Shown here one piece after another: positions 50,599 to 59,390 of a stretch of 64,000 nt of DNA. The first letter of the stretch is position 1. Every line of letters begins with the position of its first letter. A model generated the notes under the pieces. The model was not told the DNA's origin, searched no databases, and saw only the letters and a program-made list of their open reading frames with translations. Origin of the DNA: Halostella litorea (GTDB taxonomy: Archaea; Halobacteriota; Halobacteria; Halobacteriales; Natronoarchaeaceae); contig NZ_ML214300.1 of the NCBI RefSeq assembly GCF_004785955.1, positions 62,001-126,000 of the forward strand. Direction: 5' to 3'. The position numbers and the translations under genes were made by a program.

Positions 50599-51573
50599 AT
50601 GGACGCGCTGGGCGGGGTGACGGTGGACGTCGCGGTCGTCGGACGGCTGCTCGGGCTGTTAGCGCTGTTGCTCGTCGGGACGGCGCTACGGCGGGGCGGC
50701 GTGCTGAACGAGTCGCGGGCGGCGCGGCTGAACGCGGTCGCGTACTGGGTCGCACTCCCGGCGCTCATCTTCGTCTCGACGTACGACCGGCCGATAGGCG
50801 ACCTCGTCTCGGGGTCGCTGTTCGCCGGCCTGCTGGCCGTGCTCGTGGGCACGGCGGCGCTCGGGTGGGCCGTCAACCGGGGCCGCGGGTCGCCGCCCCA
50901 GCGCAGCGTCGCGGTGGTCCAGTCGTACCACTCGAACCTCGGCTACCTCGGCCTGCCGCTGGTCGCGGCGACGTTCGACGCCGACGTGGCCGCGGTTGCG
51001 AGCGTCGTCCTCGGCGTCGTCTCGCTGCTGCAGGTGCCGATGACCGTCCTCGTGTTGAGCACCGCCAACGGCGGCGACGCGTCGCTGCGCGAGGAACTGC
51101 GCGGCCTCGCGCTGAACCCCGTCGTCGCATCGCTCGTCGCCGGACTGGCGGTGGGGTCGGCCGACTTCGACGTGCCGGCCGCCGCGACGACTGTCGCGGG
51201 CGTCGACGTGCTGGCCGCCGCCGCGACGGCGCTGGACGCCGTCGGCACGCTCGCGCTGCCGCTCGCCCTGCTCTGTGTCGGCGCGTCGCTCCGGGCCGAC
51301 CTCCCGTCGGTCGACCTCGGCGCGACCGGCCGGGTCACCGCGGTCAAGGTCGTCGCCATGCCACTGGTCGCCTGGGCCGTCTTCGCCGCGCTCGCGGTCG
51401 ACGCGGCGACGTTCACCGCCGTCGTCGTGATGTTCGGGACGCCGACGGCCGTGTCCACGTTCGTCTTCGCCGAGGAACTGGGCGGCGACGAGGAGTTCGC
51501 GTCGCTGAACGTGTTCGTCTCGACGCTGGCCTCCGTCGCCACTCTGTTCGTCCTCATCACTCTCGTCCAGTGA
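50599..51573 (+). CDS. AEC-family transporter
   Basis: A 324-residue membrane protein with about ten helices in two five-helix halves, like auxin efflux carriers: LLLVGTALRRGGVLNESRAARLNAVAYWVALPALIF in the first half, ALPLALLCVGASLRADL and VKVVAMPLVAWAVFAALAV in the second, with PTAVSTFVFAEELGGD. AEC proteins move organic anions across the membrane. The exact cargo is unknown. It is upstream of dhaK but 122 bases away with a promoter between. Confidence 0.85.
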   Translation: MDALGGVTVDVAVVGRLLGLLALLLVGTALRRGGVLNESRAARLNAVAYWVALPALIFVSTYDRPIGDLVSGSLFAGLLAVLVGTAALGWAVNRGRGSPPQRSVAVVQSYHSNLGYLGLPLVAATFDADVAAVASVVLGVVSLLQVPMTVLVLSTANGGDASLREELRGLALNPVVASLVAGLAVGSADFDVPAAATTVAGVDVLAAAATALDAVGTLALPLALLCVGASLRADLPSVDLGATGRVTAVKVVAMPLVAWAVFAALAVDAATFTAVVVMFGTPTAVSTFVFAEELGGDEEFASLNVFVSTLASVATLFVLITLVQ

Positions 51574-51661
51574 GCGCACGCCGGCGGCCGGGGGCTCGCA
51601 GCCCCGTATCGCCCGTTCCACGCCGGGACGCGACCGCACCTCGCCGTTCCCTGGGGGACGC

Positions 51662-51682
51662 TTATGTACGTTCGTGACGAAC
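51662..51682 (+). promoter_or_regulatory. TATA-like box and palindromic site before dhaK
   Basis: ttatgta (51662-51668) lies 28-34 bases before the dhaK ATG, followed at once by GTTCG-TGA-CGAAC (51670-51682), a perfect palindrome placed to block initiation: a candidate operator. Confidence 0.5.
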
Positions 51683-51695
51683 TCCCACGTTGATC

Positions 51696-52688
51696 ATGAA
51701 GAAGCTGATCAACGACCCGGCGGACGTCGTCGACGAGATGCTGGACGGGATGGTGGCGGCCCATCCCGACCGGGTACGGCGGCTGGACGACACGAAGGTA
51801 CTGGTGCGCGAGGACGCGCCGGTCGACGGGAAGGTCGGCGTCGTCAGCGGCGGGGGGAGCGGCCACGAACCGACACACGCCGGCTACCTCGGCCAGGGGA
51901 TGCTCGACGGCGCGGCCGCCGGCGAGGTGTTCACCTCCCCGACGGCCGACGAACTGGGCGAGATGATCGCCGCGGCCGACGGCGGCGAGGGCGTGCTCTG
52001 CGTCGTGAAAAACTACGAGGGGGACGTGATGAACTTCGACACGGCCGCCGAGATGGCCGCGATGGAGGGCGACACGGACGTCGAGCAGGTCGTCGTCAAC
52101 GACGACGTGGCCGTCGAGGACTCGACGTACACCTCGGGGCGGCGGGGCGTCTGTGGCACCATCCTGGTCCACAAGGTCGCCGGCGCGATGGCGGACCGCG
52201 GCGGCGACATCGACGAGGTGAAACGCGTCGCCGAGAAGGCCATCGACCGCGTCGGGACGATGGGGACGGCGCTGACCTCCTGCGTGACGCCGGAGAAGGG
52301 CGAACCGACGTTCGACCTGGGCGACGACGAGATAGAACTCGGCATCGGCATCCACGGCGAACCGGGCGTCGAGCGCACCGAGCAGATGCCCGCCGACGAC
52401 GTGGCCGAGGAACTGACCGGTGCGGTGCTGGACGACCTGGACCCGGAGGGCGAGGTCGTCACCATCGTCAACGGGATGGGCGGCACGCCGCTGATGGAGC
52501 TGTACGTCGTCAACCGCCGCGTGCAGGAACTGGTCGACGACGCCGGGCTGGAGACGTGGGACGCGTGGGTCGGCGACTACATGACCTCGCTGGACATGGC
52601 GGGCTGCTCGGTGACGGTGATGGACGTCGACGACGAACTGAAGGAGCTGCTGGCCCACGACGCCGACACTATCGCGCTGAAGCGGTAG
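51696..52688 (+). CDS. dhaK: Dihydroxyacetone kinase substrate-binding subunit DhaK (PTS type)
   Basis: A 330-residue protein that holds dihydroxyacetone covalently on a histidine while DhaL-ADP receives phosphate from DhaM. The active His is H220 in GIGIHGEPGVERT, and the GGGSGHEPTHAGYLG loop (52-66) is intact. With DhaL and DhaM it forms a PEP-driven kinase. It is separated from dhaLM by an inverted nucleotidase-like gene. The start ATG at 51696 follows a TTG frame extension that is not needed. Confidence 0.95.
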   Translation: MKKLINDPADVVDEMLDGMVAAHPDRVRRLDDTKVLVREDAPVDGKVGVVSGGGSGHEPTHAGYLGQGMLDGAAAGEVFTSPTADELGEMIAAADGGEGVLCVVKNYEGDVMNFDTAAEMAAMEGDTDVEQVVVNDDVAVEDSTYTSGRRGVCGTILVHKVAGAMADRGGDIDEVKRVAEKAIDRVGTMGTALTSCVTPEKGEPTFDLGDDEIELGIGIHGEPGVERTEQMPADDVAEELTGAVLDDLDPEGEVVTIVNGMGGTPLMELYVVNRRVQELVDDAGLETWDAWVGDYMTSLDMAGCSVTVMDVDDELKELLAHDADTIALKR

Positions 52689-52724
52689 GGCGGACCGCCG
52701 TCCCCGTCCTTGTCCTGTTTGCTC

Positions 52725-54089
52725 TCACTCGCCGAGCGCCGGGCGCTCGATCCGGCCCTCGACGGCCGGGGCGATCCCTTCCGCCCGCGCGTACTCGACG
52801 ATGGCGTCGCGGGCGACGCCGTGGCGGCCCACCACGTCGTCCTCGCCGAACGCGGCGCTGACGTGGTCGGTTTCGACCAGGTAGTCCGCGACCGCCAGCG
52901 TGTACTCCGCGCCGGGGTCGACCGGCTCGCCGCCGACCGTCGCCTCGCGGAGTTCGCCCGCGTCGTCGTCCCAGACGACCCGCGCGCCGCTGACGTGGCT
53001 GCAGAAGCGGGGCGGGAAGTCGTCGTGGTGGTAGCCGACGGGGAGTTCGGCCAGCGCCTCGCGCAGTCGGTCGCCGGACAGCGAGACGACGGCCAGCCCG
53101 TCGTCGTAGGGCGCGAGGCCCTGCAGGTCCGCGACCGTCACGTCGCCGGCCAGCGGGTCGCCGGAGCGGAGCGCGCCGGTCGGGCTGATGGACACGTCCG
53201 CGCCGGCCCGCCAGCGGAGCGCGTCCGCGACGAAGTTGCCGGCCTCGCTCTCGGCGACTGTGGCGGCCTCCTCGGTCAGCGCTATCGGGTCCTCGACCGT
53301 CGCGACGACTTCGTCGAGGCCGTGTTCGGCGATGCGGTCCCGGAGCGCGGCCGCCACCGACTCGTCGCGGTGCTCCTCGCCGACCTCGTGGATCGTCACG
53401 TCGCGGGACGGGGTGAGTTCCACCTCGGAGAAGTACCGCCCGGCGCGGCCCGGGCGGACGACGAACGTGTCCGCGACCGTCTCGACGTGCACGTCGTGGA
53501 CGTGGCCGCCGAGGACGACGTCGACGTCAGTCTCGCGGGCGATGCGGTCGTCGCGCTTGCCGCAGTGGGAGGCGACGACGACGAACTCCGCGCCGCGCTC
53601 GCGGAGCGCCGCGGCCTCGTCGCGGACCGCGGGCACGGGGTCGGAGAACGTCACGCCCTCGGCGGCGGGGTTGATCCCGACGGTCTCGGGGTGGGCGACG
53701 CCGACGACCCCGATGCGGTGGCCGCCGGCGTCGACGATCCGACTCGGCTCGGTCGCGTCGGCGGCGAACCGCTCGCCGTCGACGGCCGCGTTGGCACAGA
53801 GGTACGGCTGCGGGGCTTCGGCGGCGAGTTCGCGGGCCGTCGCCGGCCCGAAGTCGAAGTCGTGGTTGCCGAACGTGTCGGCGTCCGGTGCGACGGCCCG
53901 GAAGAAGGGCATCGCGGCGCGGCCCTCGGTCGCCAGCGGGAGCGCGCCGGGCGCGGTGTTGTCGCCGGTGCCGACGACGAGCGCGTCGTCGCCGCGGCGG
54001 GCCGCGAGCGCGCCGGCCAGTCGGGCGCACCGGTCGGGGTCGTCGAGGGCGGTCTCCAGGTCGGAGTAGTGGAGGATCCGGAGGGACAT
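52725..54089 (-). CDS. UshA/5'-nucleotidase-like metallophosphoesterase
   Basis: A 454-residue protein. An N-terminal calcineurin-like domain holds the metal motifs: HYSDLET near the start, GTGDNTAPG, FGNHDFDFG, VASHCGKRDD and GGHVHDVH. A C-terminal 5'-nucleotidase domain follows (about 260-450, NFVADALRWRAGADVSISPTGALRSG, DLQGLAPYDD). No signal peptide is visible at MSLRILHYSD, unlike periplasmic UshA, so it is probably cytoplasmic. The gene lies inverted between dhaK and dhaL, an unusual place. Confidence 0.87.
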   Translation of the reverse strand: MSLRILHYSDLETALDDPDRCARLAGALAARRGDDALVVGTGDNTAPGALPLATEGRAAMPFFRAVAPDADTFGNHDFDFGPATARELAAEAPQPYLCANAAVDGERFAADATEPSRIVDAGGHRIGVVGVAHPETVGINPAAEGVTFSDPVPAVRDEAAALRERGAEFVVVASHCGKRDDRIARETDVDVVLGGHVHDVHVETVADTFVVRPGRAGRYFSEVELTPSRDVTIHEVGEEHRDESVAAALRDRIAEHGLDEVVATVEDPIALTEEAATVAESEAGNFVADALRWRAGADVSISPTGALRSGDPLAGDVTVADLQGLAPYDDGLAVVSLSGDRLREALAELPVGYHHDDFPPRFCSHVSGARVVWDDDAGELREATVGGEPVDPGAEYTLAVADYLVETDHVSAAFGEDDVVGRHGVARDAIVEYARAEGIAPAVEGRIERPALGE

Positions 54090-54136
54090 GTCGGCGACGT
54101 GGCGGCCCCGCGACAAGAGCGCTTCGCCTCGAGCGC

Positions 54137-54146
54137 AAAACGTTTT
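54137..54146. promoter_or_regulatory. Palindrome before dhaL
   Basis: aaaacgtttt is a perfect ten-base palindrome centred about 35 bases before the dhaL ATG, at TATA-box distance. Confidence 0.35.
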
Positions 54147-54175
54147 CACCGCGCCGGCCGTTGGTACGCCACGAT

Positions 54176-54886
54176 ATGACAGAGACGGCGGAGGCCGAGG
54201 CGGTGATCGCGGCCGTCGAGCGGGTGGCCGACCGGATCGAGGCCGAGAAGTCCCACCTGACGGACCTCGACTCGGCGATCGGCGACGCCGACCACGGGGC
54301 GAACCTGCACCGCGGGTTCCAGGCGGCCGCCGAGAAGGTCCGGGACCTGGAGGACCCCGACGCGCAGGAGGTCGTCAAGACCGTCGGCGTGACGCTCGTC
54401 TCGGAGGTCGGCGGGGCGGCGGGGCCGCTGTACGGCGGGTCGATCATGTCCGCGAGCAGCGAGTTCGCCGAGGGCGTGACCGCCGCGACGACCGTCGCGT
54501 TCGCGGAGGCGTACCTGGAGAAGCTTCAGGATCGGGGCGACGCGCGGGTCGGCGACAAGACGATGGTCGACGCGGTGACGCCGGCCGTCCACACGTACAA
54601 GAAGTCGATAGAACAGGACGACCTCCCGCCCGTCGCGGCGCTGGCGAAGGCGGTCGACGCCGCCCGGCGCGGGGTCGAGTTCACCGTGCCGCTCCGGGCG
54701 TCGAAGGGGCGGGCGTCGTATCTCGGCTGGCGCTCCGTCGGCCACCAGGACCCCGGCGCGACGAGTACGCTGATGATCCTGGAGGAACTGCTCGCCGCGG
54801 CCGAGGAGCGCTTCGACGCCGAACCGGACGTCGACGCCGTCTCCCCGACGGTGCCGGACGAGACGCCCGACGGGGAGGGGAACTGA
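54176..54886 (+). CDS. dhaL: Dihydroxyacetone kinase ADP-binding subunit DhaL
   Basis: A 236-residue helical protein that keeps ADP bound as a cofactor. The Mg-ADP aspartates appear in DLDSAIGDADHGANLHRGF (about 29-47), and GGAAGPLYGGS and VGDKTMVDAV follow. It takes phosphate from DhaM and passes it to the DhaK-bound substrate. Its stop overlaps the dhaM start by one base (TGATG). Confidence 0.94.
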   Translation: MTETAEAEAVIAAVERVADRIEAEKSHLTDLDSAIGDADHGANLHRGFQAAAEKVRDLEDPDAQEVVKTVGVTLVSEVGGAAGPLYGGSIMSASSEFAEGVTAATTVAFAEAYLEKLQDRGDARVGDKTMVDAVTPAVHTYKKSIEQDDLPPVAALAKAVDAARRGVEFTVPLRASKGRASYLGWRSVGHQDPGATSTLMILEELLAAAEERFDAEPDVDAVSPTVPDETPDGEGN

Positions 54887-55266
54887 TGGTCAGCCTGCTC
54901 GTCGTCTCCCACAGCGCCGACGCGGCGCGGGGGATCCGCGATATCGCGGGCGAGATGGGCGGCGCGGACGCCGAAATCGTCGCCGTCGGCGGCGACCCGG
55001 ACGGCGGCATCGGTACCAGCGTCCCCGCCATCCAGGAGGCGCTTTCGGGGATGGACGGCGACGAGGTTGTCGTGCTCGTCGACCTGGGCAGCGCGGTGAT
55101 GAACGCCGAGATGGCCGTCGAAACGGCCGACAAGGAGGTCGTCATCGCCGACGCGCCGGTGCTGGAGGGGACGCTCAACGCGGCGGTCGAAGCGGCGAAC
55201 CCGAAGGCGTCGCTCGAATCCGTCCGGGAGTCCGCCGAGGAAGCCCGCGACGTGTCGAAGCTGTAG
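54886..55266 (+). CDS. dhaM: PTS-dependent dihydroxyacetone kinase phosphotransfer subunit DhaM
   Basis: A 126-residue EIIA(Man)-like protein with the phospho-histidine H9 in VVSHSADAARGI, then GTS and VLVDLGSAVMNAEMAVE, the EIIA-Man fold. The bacterial DhaM fusion to HPr and an EI part is absent; a separate HPr gene lies 2 bases downstream on the other strand. It receives phosphate from HPr and gives it to DhaL. Confidence 0.93.
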   Translation: MVSLLVVSHSADAARGIRDIAGEMGGADAEIVAVGGDPDGGIGTSVPAIQEALSGMDGDEVVVLVDLGSAVMNAEMAVETADKEVVIADAPVLEGTLNAAVEAANPKASLESVRESAEEARDVSKL

Positions 55267-55268
55267 CG

Positions 55269-55544
55269 CTACGACGACTCACCCTCCTCGGTCGACAGGA
55301 TTTCTTCCAGCGCGTCGAGCGCCGCCTCGGCGTCGTCGCCCTCGGCGACGAGGCGGACGTCCTCGCCCGACGCGACGCCGAGTCCGGTGACGGCGAGCAT
55401 GCTTCCGGCGTTGACAGGGTCGGCGTCGCCGTCGACGGGCGCGATCGTGACCTCGGCGTCGTACTGGTTCGCGGTCTGGACGAACTTCGACGCCGGCCGC
55501 GCGTGCAGGCCGGCCTCGGGGACGACGGTGACGACTCGTTCCAT
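55269..55544 (-). CDS. ptsH: HPr-like phosphocarrier protein
   Basis: A 91-residue HPr. The active histidine is H14 in EAGLHARPASKFV; S48 in NAGSMLAVTGLGV lies at the position that HPr kinase uses in Firmicutes, though no kinase is known for this in archaea. It is convergent with dhaM, two bases apart. It presumably feeds DhaM; enzyme I is elsewhere. The start MERVVTVV is chosen over an ATG 30 bases upstream. Confidence 0.93.
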   Translation of the reverse strand: MERVVTVVPEAGLHARPASKFVQTANQYDAEVTIAPVDGDADPVNAGSMLAVTGLGVASGEDVRLVAEGDDAEAALDALEEILSTEEGESS

Positions 55545-55592
55545 CGTCCGCAGTTCGACGGCGACGCCCGTCACTCTGTCGGCGCGGGCCGG

Positions 55593-57122
55593 TCAGTCGG
55601 CGTCCTCGGCCCCGCCCCGGTCGCGCCAGCGCTCCACGGCGGTCCGGAAGTCGCCCTCGTCCTCGGCGATCCGCTCCCAGGTGACGAGGCCGCGCTCCTC
55701 CCGGGAGCCGGGGATCGTGTTGTCGAGGACGAGGGCGACGATGCCGCCCACGGCCATCCCGGTGCTCCCGATGACGTAGACGGTGTCGGCGACCAGCCGC
55801 GACCCGAGGACGGGGCCGACGACGGCGACCGTCTCCATCCCCTCGCGGAACGCGGCGATGGTCGCGAAGCCGTCCACGTAGGCCGGCACCGCGAGGCCGG
55901 CAAACAGGGCGAAGCCGACGACGAACGTGTTCCGCGAGGACGAGAGGTCGACGTGCTCCAGGTTCGCGATGCCGACGGCGACGATCTGGCCGAACATCGC
56001 GACGAACAGGCCGCCGACGATGGGCGAGGGGATCGTGGCGACGAGCTGGCCGAAGTAGCCCACGTAGCCGAACACGATCATCACGACGGCCCCGACCTGG
56101 ATGACGTAGCGGGAGGCGACCCCGGTGAGGCCGATCGCGCCGATGTTCTCGGAGTAGGACGTGGAGCCGCCCGTGCCCATGAGCCCCGAGAAGACGTTCA
56201 TCAGCCCCTCCATGCCGATGCCGTGGTCGATGCGCTTCGCGCTCGGCGCGCCGCGGCCGGCGATGCGGGCGACGGCGTGGTAGTCGCCGAAGCTCTCGAC
56301 GATCGAGGCGAGCACGCCGGCGAACATGCCGATGACGAGCGAAAGCTGGAACTCGGGCGTGCCCCACTGGAGCGGGTAGATGAGGAAGAAGGCGGGCGCG
56401 TCCGCCACCTCCCCGAGGGGGACGTAGCCGGAGGTGTCGGCGGTGTAGACGCCGGCGACCGACAGCGCCGCGGCGACGGCCCACGCGGTCACCATCCCCA
56501 GCAGGACCGGGAAGAGCCGGAATATCCGGCGGCCCTCGCCGAGGTACTGCGAGAACCCGACGATGAGGACGACGGTGAGGCCGAGCAGCCACCAGTTCGT
56601 CGCCCCGGCGATCTGGGGCGCGTCGAACAGCGAGAGGCCGATCAGGGCGATCGTCGGCGCGATGACGACGGGCGAGAGGTACTCGCGGATCCGGCCGACG
56701 ACCCCGAGGTAGCCGATCGCCACCTCGACGAGCGCCGCGGCTATGATGGCGCCCTGCAGGTGGACGAGTTGCGTCTCCCAGCCGGGGTTCCCGGGGGTGT
56801 TGGCGACGACGCCGACGATGGCGATGGCGGGCGCGAGCATCGAGAACGGCGCGCCCTGGACGATGGGGTAGCGGTTCCCGAGCGTCGTCTGGGCCAGCGT
56901 CGCGACGCCCGAAACGACGAAGAACGTGCCGACGAACCGCGCGGTCACGTCGTCGGGCATCCCCATCGCGCCCGCGAGCGCCAGGGGCACCGCGATGTTG
57001 GCCCCGACCATCGTGAGGTAGTGTTGCAGGCCCAGGAGCACCGAAGTGCTCGCGGGCGGTCTGTCGTCGATGCCGTACTCGACGTCGGCGGCGACCGTCG
57101 GTTCTGACTCCTCGCGTGCCAT
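55593..57122 (-). CDS. NCS2-family xanthine/uracil permease
   Basis: A 509-residue membrane protein with about 12-14 helices and NCS2 marks: LLGLQHYLTMVGANIAVPLAL, TTLGNRYPIVQGAPFSMLAPA, ESFGDYHAVARIAG, GMEGLMNVFSGLMGTGGSTSYSENIGAIGLTGVASR. These transporters import nucleobases with protons or sodium. The Glu/Asp of ESFGD and the SYSENIG string fit substrate binding as in the uric acid/xanthine branch. The cytoplasmic tail (about 470-509) is charged. Confidence 0.92.
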   Translation of the reverse strand: MAREESEPTVAADVEYGIDDRPPASTSVLLGLQHYLTMVGANIAVPLALAGAMGMPDDVTARFVGTFFVVSGVATLAQTTLGNRYPIVQGAPFSMLAPAIAIVGVVANTPGNPGWETQLVHLQGAIIAAALVEVAIGYLGVVGRIREYLSPVVIAPTIALIGLSLFDAPQIAGATNWWLLGLTVVLIVGFSQYLGEGRRIFRLFPVLLGMVTAWAVAAALSVAGVYTADTSGYVPLGEVADAPAFFLIYPLQWGTPEFQLSLVIGMFAGVLASIVESFGDYHAVARIAGRGAPSAKRIDHGIGMEGLMNVFSGLMGTGGSTSYSENIGAIGLTGVASRYVIQVGAVVMIVFGYVGYFGQLVATIPSPIVGGLFVAMFGQIVAVGIANLEHVDLSSSRNTFVVGFALFAGLAVPAYVDGFATIAAFREGMETVAVVGPVLGSRLVADTVYVIGSTGMAVGGIVALVLDNTIPGSREERGLVTWERIAEDEGDFRTAVERWRDRGGAEDAD

Positions 57123-57189
57123 GCCGGGCTCTGTGACGCACTCGCGACGCCCGGAGGAAAGATGTGCTGGTTCCGGTCTGCTCCGGCGC

Positions 57190-57777
57190 TCAGTCGTCCG
57201 CGGCGACGGGGTCGCCGTGGCTGACCTCGGTGCCGAGCACGTCGAGGAACTCGGCCAGCCACTCGGGGTGGTCGGGCCACGCCTGGCCGGTGACCAGGTT
57301 GCCGTCGCGCGTGACCCCGTCGCGCCAGTCGCCGCCCGCCGTCTCCACGTCGGCCTGGAGCGCCGGGTACGCCGTGCAGGCCCGCCCCTCGACCACGTCC
57401 GCGGCGACGAGGATCTGCGTGGCGTGACACAGCGCGGCAACGGGCTTGTCCGCCTCGAAGAAGTGCCGCGTTATTTCGAGTATCTCGTCGTACGTCCGGA
57501 GGTACTCCGGCGCGCGCCCGCCGGGGATCACCAGCGCGTCGTAGGACTCGGGGTCGACCTCCGACAGCGTCGCGTTCAGTTCGAAGTCGTGCCCGCGAGT
57601 CTCCATATACGTCTGGTCGCCCCGGAAGTCGTGGACGGCGGTCTTGACCGTCTCGCCCGCCTCCTTCTCGGGGGAGACGGCGTCGACGTCGTGGCCGACG
57701 GTCTGGAGCGTCTGGAACGGGACCATGATCTCGTAGTCCTCCACGAAGTCGCCGGCGAGGAGCAGTATCTCGGACAT
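57190..57777 (-). CDS. DJ-1/PfpI-family protein
   Basis: A 195-residue protein with the DJ-1 fold. The nucleophile-elbow string AALCHATQ holds the conserved cysteine, with a Glu in [13 protein letters not shown] at the site that contacts it and [13 protein letters not shown]. Relatives are glyoxalase III-like or protease-like and are often tied to oxidative or carbonyl stress. Starts at MSEILLLAG; a longer frame is less likely. It is divergent from a zinc alcohol dehydrogenase. Confidence 0.88.
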   Translation of the reverse strand: MSEILLLAGDFVEDYEIMVPFQTLQTVGHDVDAVSPEKEAGETVKTAVHDFRGDQTYMETRGHDFELNATLSEVDPESYDALVIPGGRAPEYLRTYDEILEITRHFFEADKPVAALCHATQILVAADVVEGRACTAYPALQADVETAGGDWRDGVTRDGNLVTGQAWPDHPEWLAEFLDVLGTEVSHGDPVAADD

Positions 57778-57878
57778 GCCGTGCGTTACTACGGCGCACA
57801 CGGTATTAACTCGGTCGGCTATCGGGCGGTGTGGCCGCCGAACGGGGCTTTTAGTCACCGACCATGTTAGATGATATC

Positions 57879-58916
57879 ATGCAGGCTGCGAGACTCCACG
57901 AGTACACCGACGACATGAGCGAGGCGCTGACGATAGAGGAGGTCGACCGCCCGGAGCCGACGCGGTCGGACCACGTCGTCGTCGAAGTCGAGGGGGCCGG
58001 CTGGTGCCAGACGGACAACCACATCGTCGAGGGGATGTGGGAGGAGTACGCCCCGGTCGACCTCCCGCAGACGCTCGGCCACGAGAACGCCGGCCGTGTC
58101 GTGGAGACGGGCGACGAGGTCACGACCGTCGAGGAGGGCGACCGGGTGATCTGCCACCCGCTGATGACCTGCGGGACGTGTCGCCGGTGTCGCCTGGGCG
58201 ACGACATGCACTGCGAGAACGCGCAGTTCCCCGGCCTGACGACCGACGGCGGGTTCGCGGAGTACCTGCTGACGTCCGAGCGCGCCGCCATCCGACTGGA
58301 CACCCTGGACCCGGTGGAGATCGCGCCACACGCCGACGCCGGGATCACCGCGTACCACGCCGCGAAGAAGGCGGCCGACGAACTGGTGCCCGGGAGCTAC
58401 GCTGTCGTGATCGGGATCGGCGGCCTCGGGCACATCGGCCTGCAGGCGCTCGACTCGATGACGGCGGCCCGGACGGTGGCGGTCGACGTGAAAGACGCCG
58501 CGCTGGACCTCGCCGCGGACTGCGGTGCCGACTACACGGTGAACTCCGCCGACGAGGACGTGGCCGAGGCCGTCGAGGGGATCACGGACGGCGCGGGCGC
58601 GCTGCAGGTGTTGGACTTCGTCGGGGCCGACGCCACCACCTCGCTCGGGCCGGACCTGCTCGCCGGCCGGGGCGACCACCACGTCGTCGGCTACGGCGGC
58701 CACGTCCACGAGCCGTCCCAGACGCTCGTCGACGCCGAGATAGCGTACCGCGGGACGCTGGTCGGCACGTACACAGAGCTACAGGAACTCGTCGCCCTCG
58801 TCGAGCAGGGCGAGATGGACCTCCACACGACCGAGTACGACCTGTCGCAGATCAACGCGGTCGCCGAGAAACTTGAACACGGCGAGATCGAGGGGCGTGC
58901 GGTGATCAAGCCCTGA
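57879..58916 (+). CDS. Zinc-dependent alcohol dehydrogenase
   Basis: A 345-residue medium-chain dehydrogenase. The catalytic zinc cysteine is C43 (GWCQTDNH), with H68/E69 in LGHEN; the structural zinc uses C98, C101, C104 and C112 (CGTCRRC...C). The NAD site is IGIGGLGHIGLQAL with acidic D in AVDVKD, indicating NAD preference. It oxidises an alcohol or reduces an aldehyde; the substrate is unknown. An alternative ATG lies 15 bases upstream. MQAARLHE is the usual family start. Confidence 0.92.
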   Translation: MQAARLHEYTDDMSEALTIEEVDRPEPTRSDHVVVEVEGAGWCQTDNHIVEGMWEEYAPVDLPQTLGHENAGRVVETGDEVTTVEEGDRVICHPLMTCGTCRRCRLGDDMHCENAQFPGLTTDGGFAEYLLTSERAAIRLDTLDPVEIAPHADAGITAYHAAKKAADELVPGSYAVVIGIGGLGHIGLQALDSMTAARTVAVDVKDAALDLAADCGADYTVNSADEDVAEAVEGITDGAGALQVLDFVGADATTSLGPDLLAGRGDHHVVGYGGHVHEPSQTLVDAEIAYRGTLVGTYTELQELVALVEQGEMDLHTTEYDLSQINAVAEKLEHGEIEGRAVIKP

Positions 58917-59008
58917 GCGAGAGGTCAGAATCCCGTTCGAGGGGCGTCGCGTGAACCGTATCTCGGTATACGAAATCGACGTGATCGCGGGGAATGCGGG
59001 TACACCCG

Positions 59009-59335
59009 CTACTGGGCCAATTCGAGGACGGGGCGCCGCAGCGTGAGGTAACCGTGGCTGTGAACCGTCACCTCGTACCCGTGGTACGTGAACGAGACGT
59101 GCCCGTCGAAGCCGGTCAGCCGACTACCGTCGTCGAGGAGGGAGTCGAGGGCGTCCGGGTCGACCGCGTCGTACAGCGGGGGCAGCGCGCGCGTTCCGCC
59201 GTCGCCGGGTTCGGGGATCACGTCGTCACCCGAAAGTGTCGAGACCGCAGTCAGCACGGCCTCGCTCGGCGGTTCGTCGTCGGACAGTTCGTAGCGGAAG
59301 TCGGCGTCGTCGCGCTGGTCGCGTTCCGAGTTCAT
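59009..59335 (-). CDS. HalOD1 output-domain protein
   Basis: A 108-residue protein. After an acidic start the HalOD1 domain follows (about 25-100): SEAVLTAVSTLSG, PPLYDAVDPDALDSLL, GHVSFTYHGYEVTVHSHGYLTL. HalOD1 is a haloarchaeal signalling output module, often fused to receivers; here it stands alone. It lies just downstream of a Bat-like regulator on the same strand. Confidence 0.87.
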   Translation of the reverse strand: MNSERDQRDDADFRYELSDDEPPSEAVLTAVSTLSGDDVIPEPGDGGTRALPPLYDAVDPDALDSLLDDGSRLTGFDGHVSFTYHGYEVTVHSHGYLTLRRPVLELAQ

Positions 59336-59390
59336 CGGTGACTGTACAGCGGGGATGGGGTTCAGCGTCGTCCCTGCATAGGCAACCCGT

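Noticed and set aside
49347-51677. A 776-residue plus-strand frame across the old-yellow-enzyme and AEC genes
   Set aside because: It reads Arg/Gly/Ala low-complexity through two well-supported genes in other frames.
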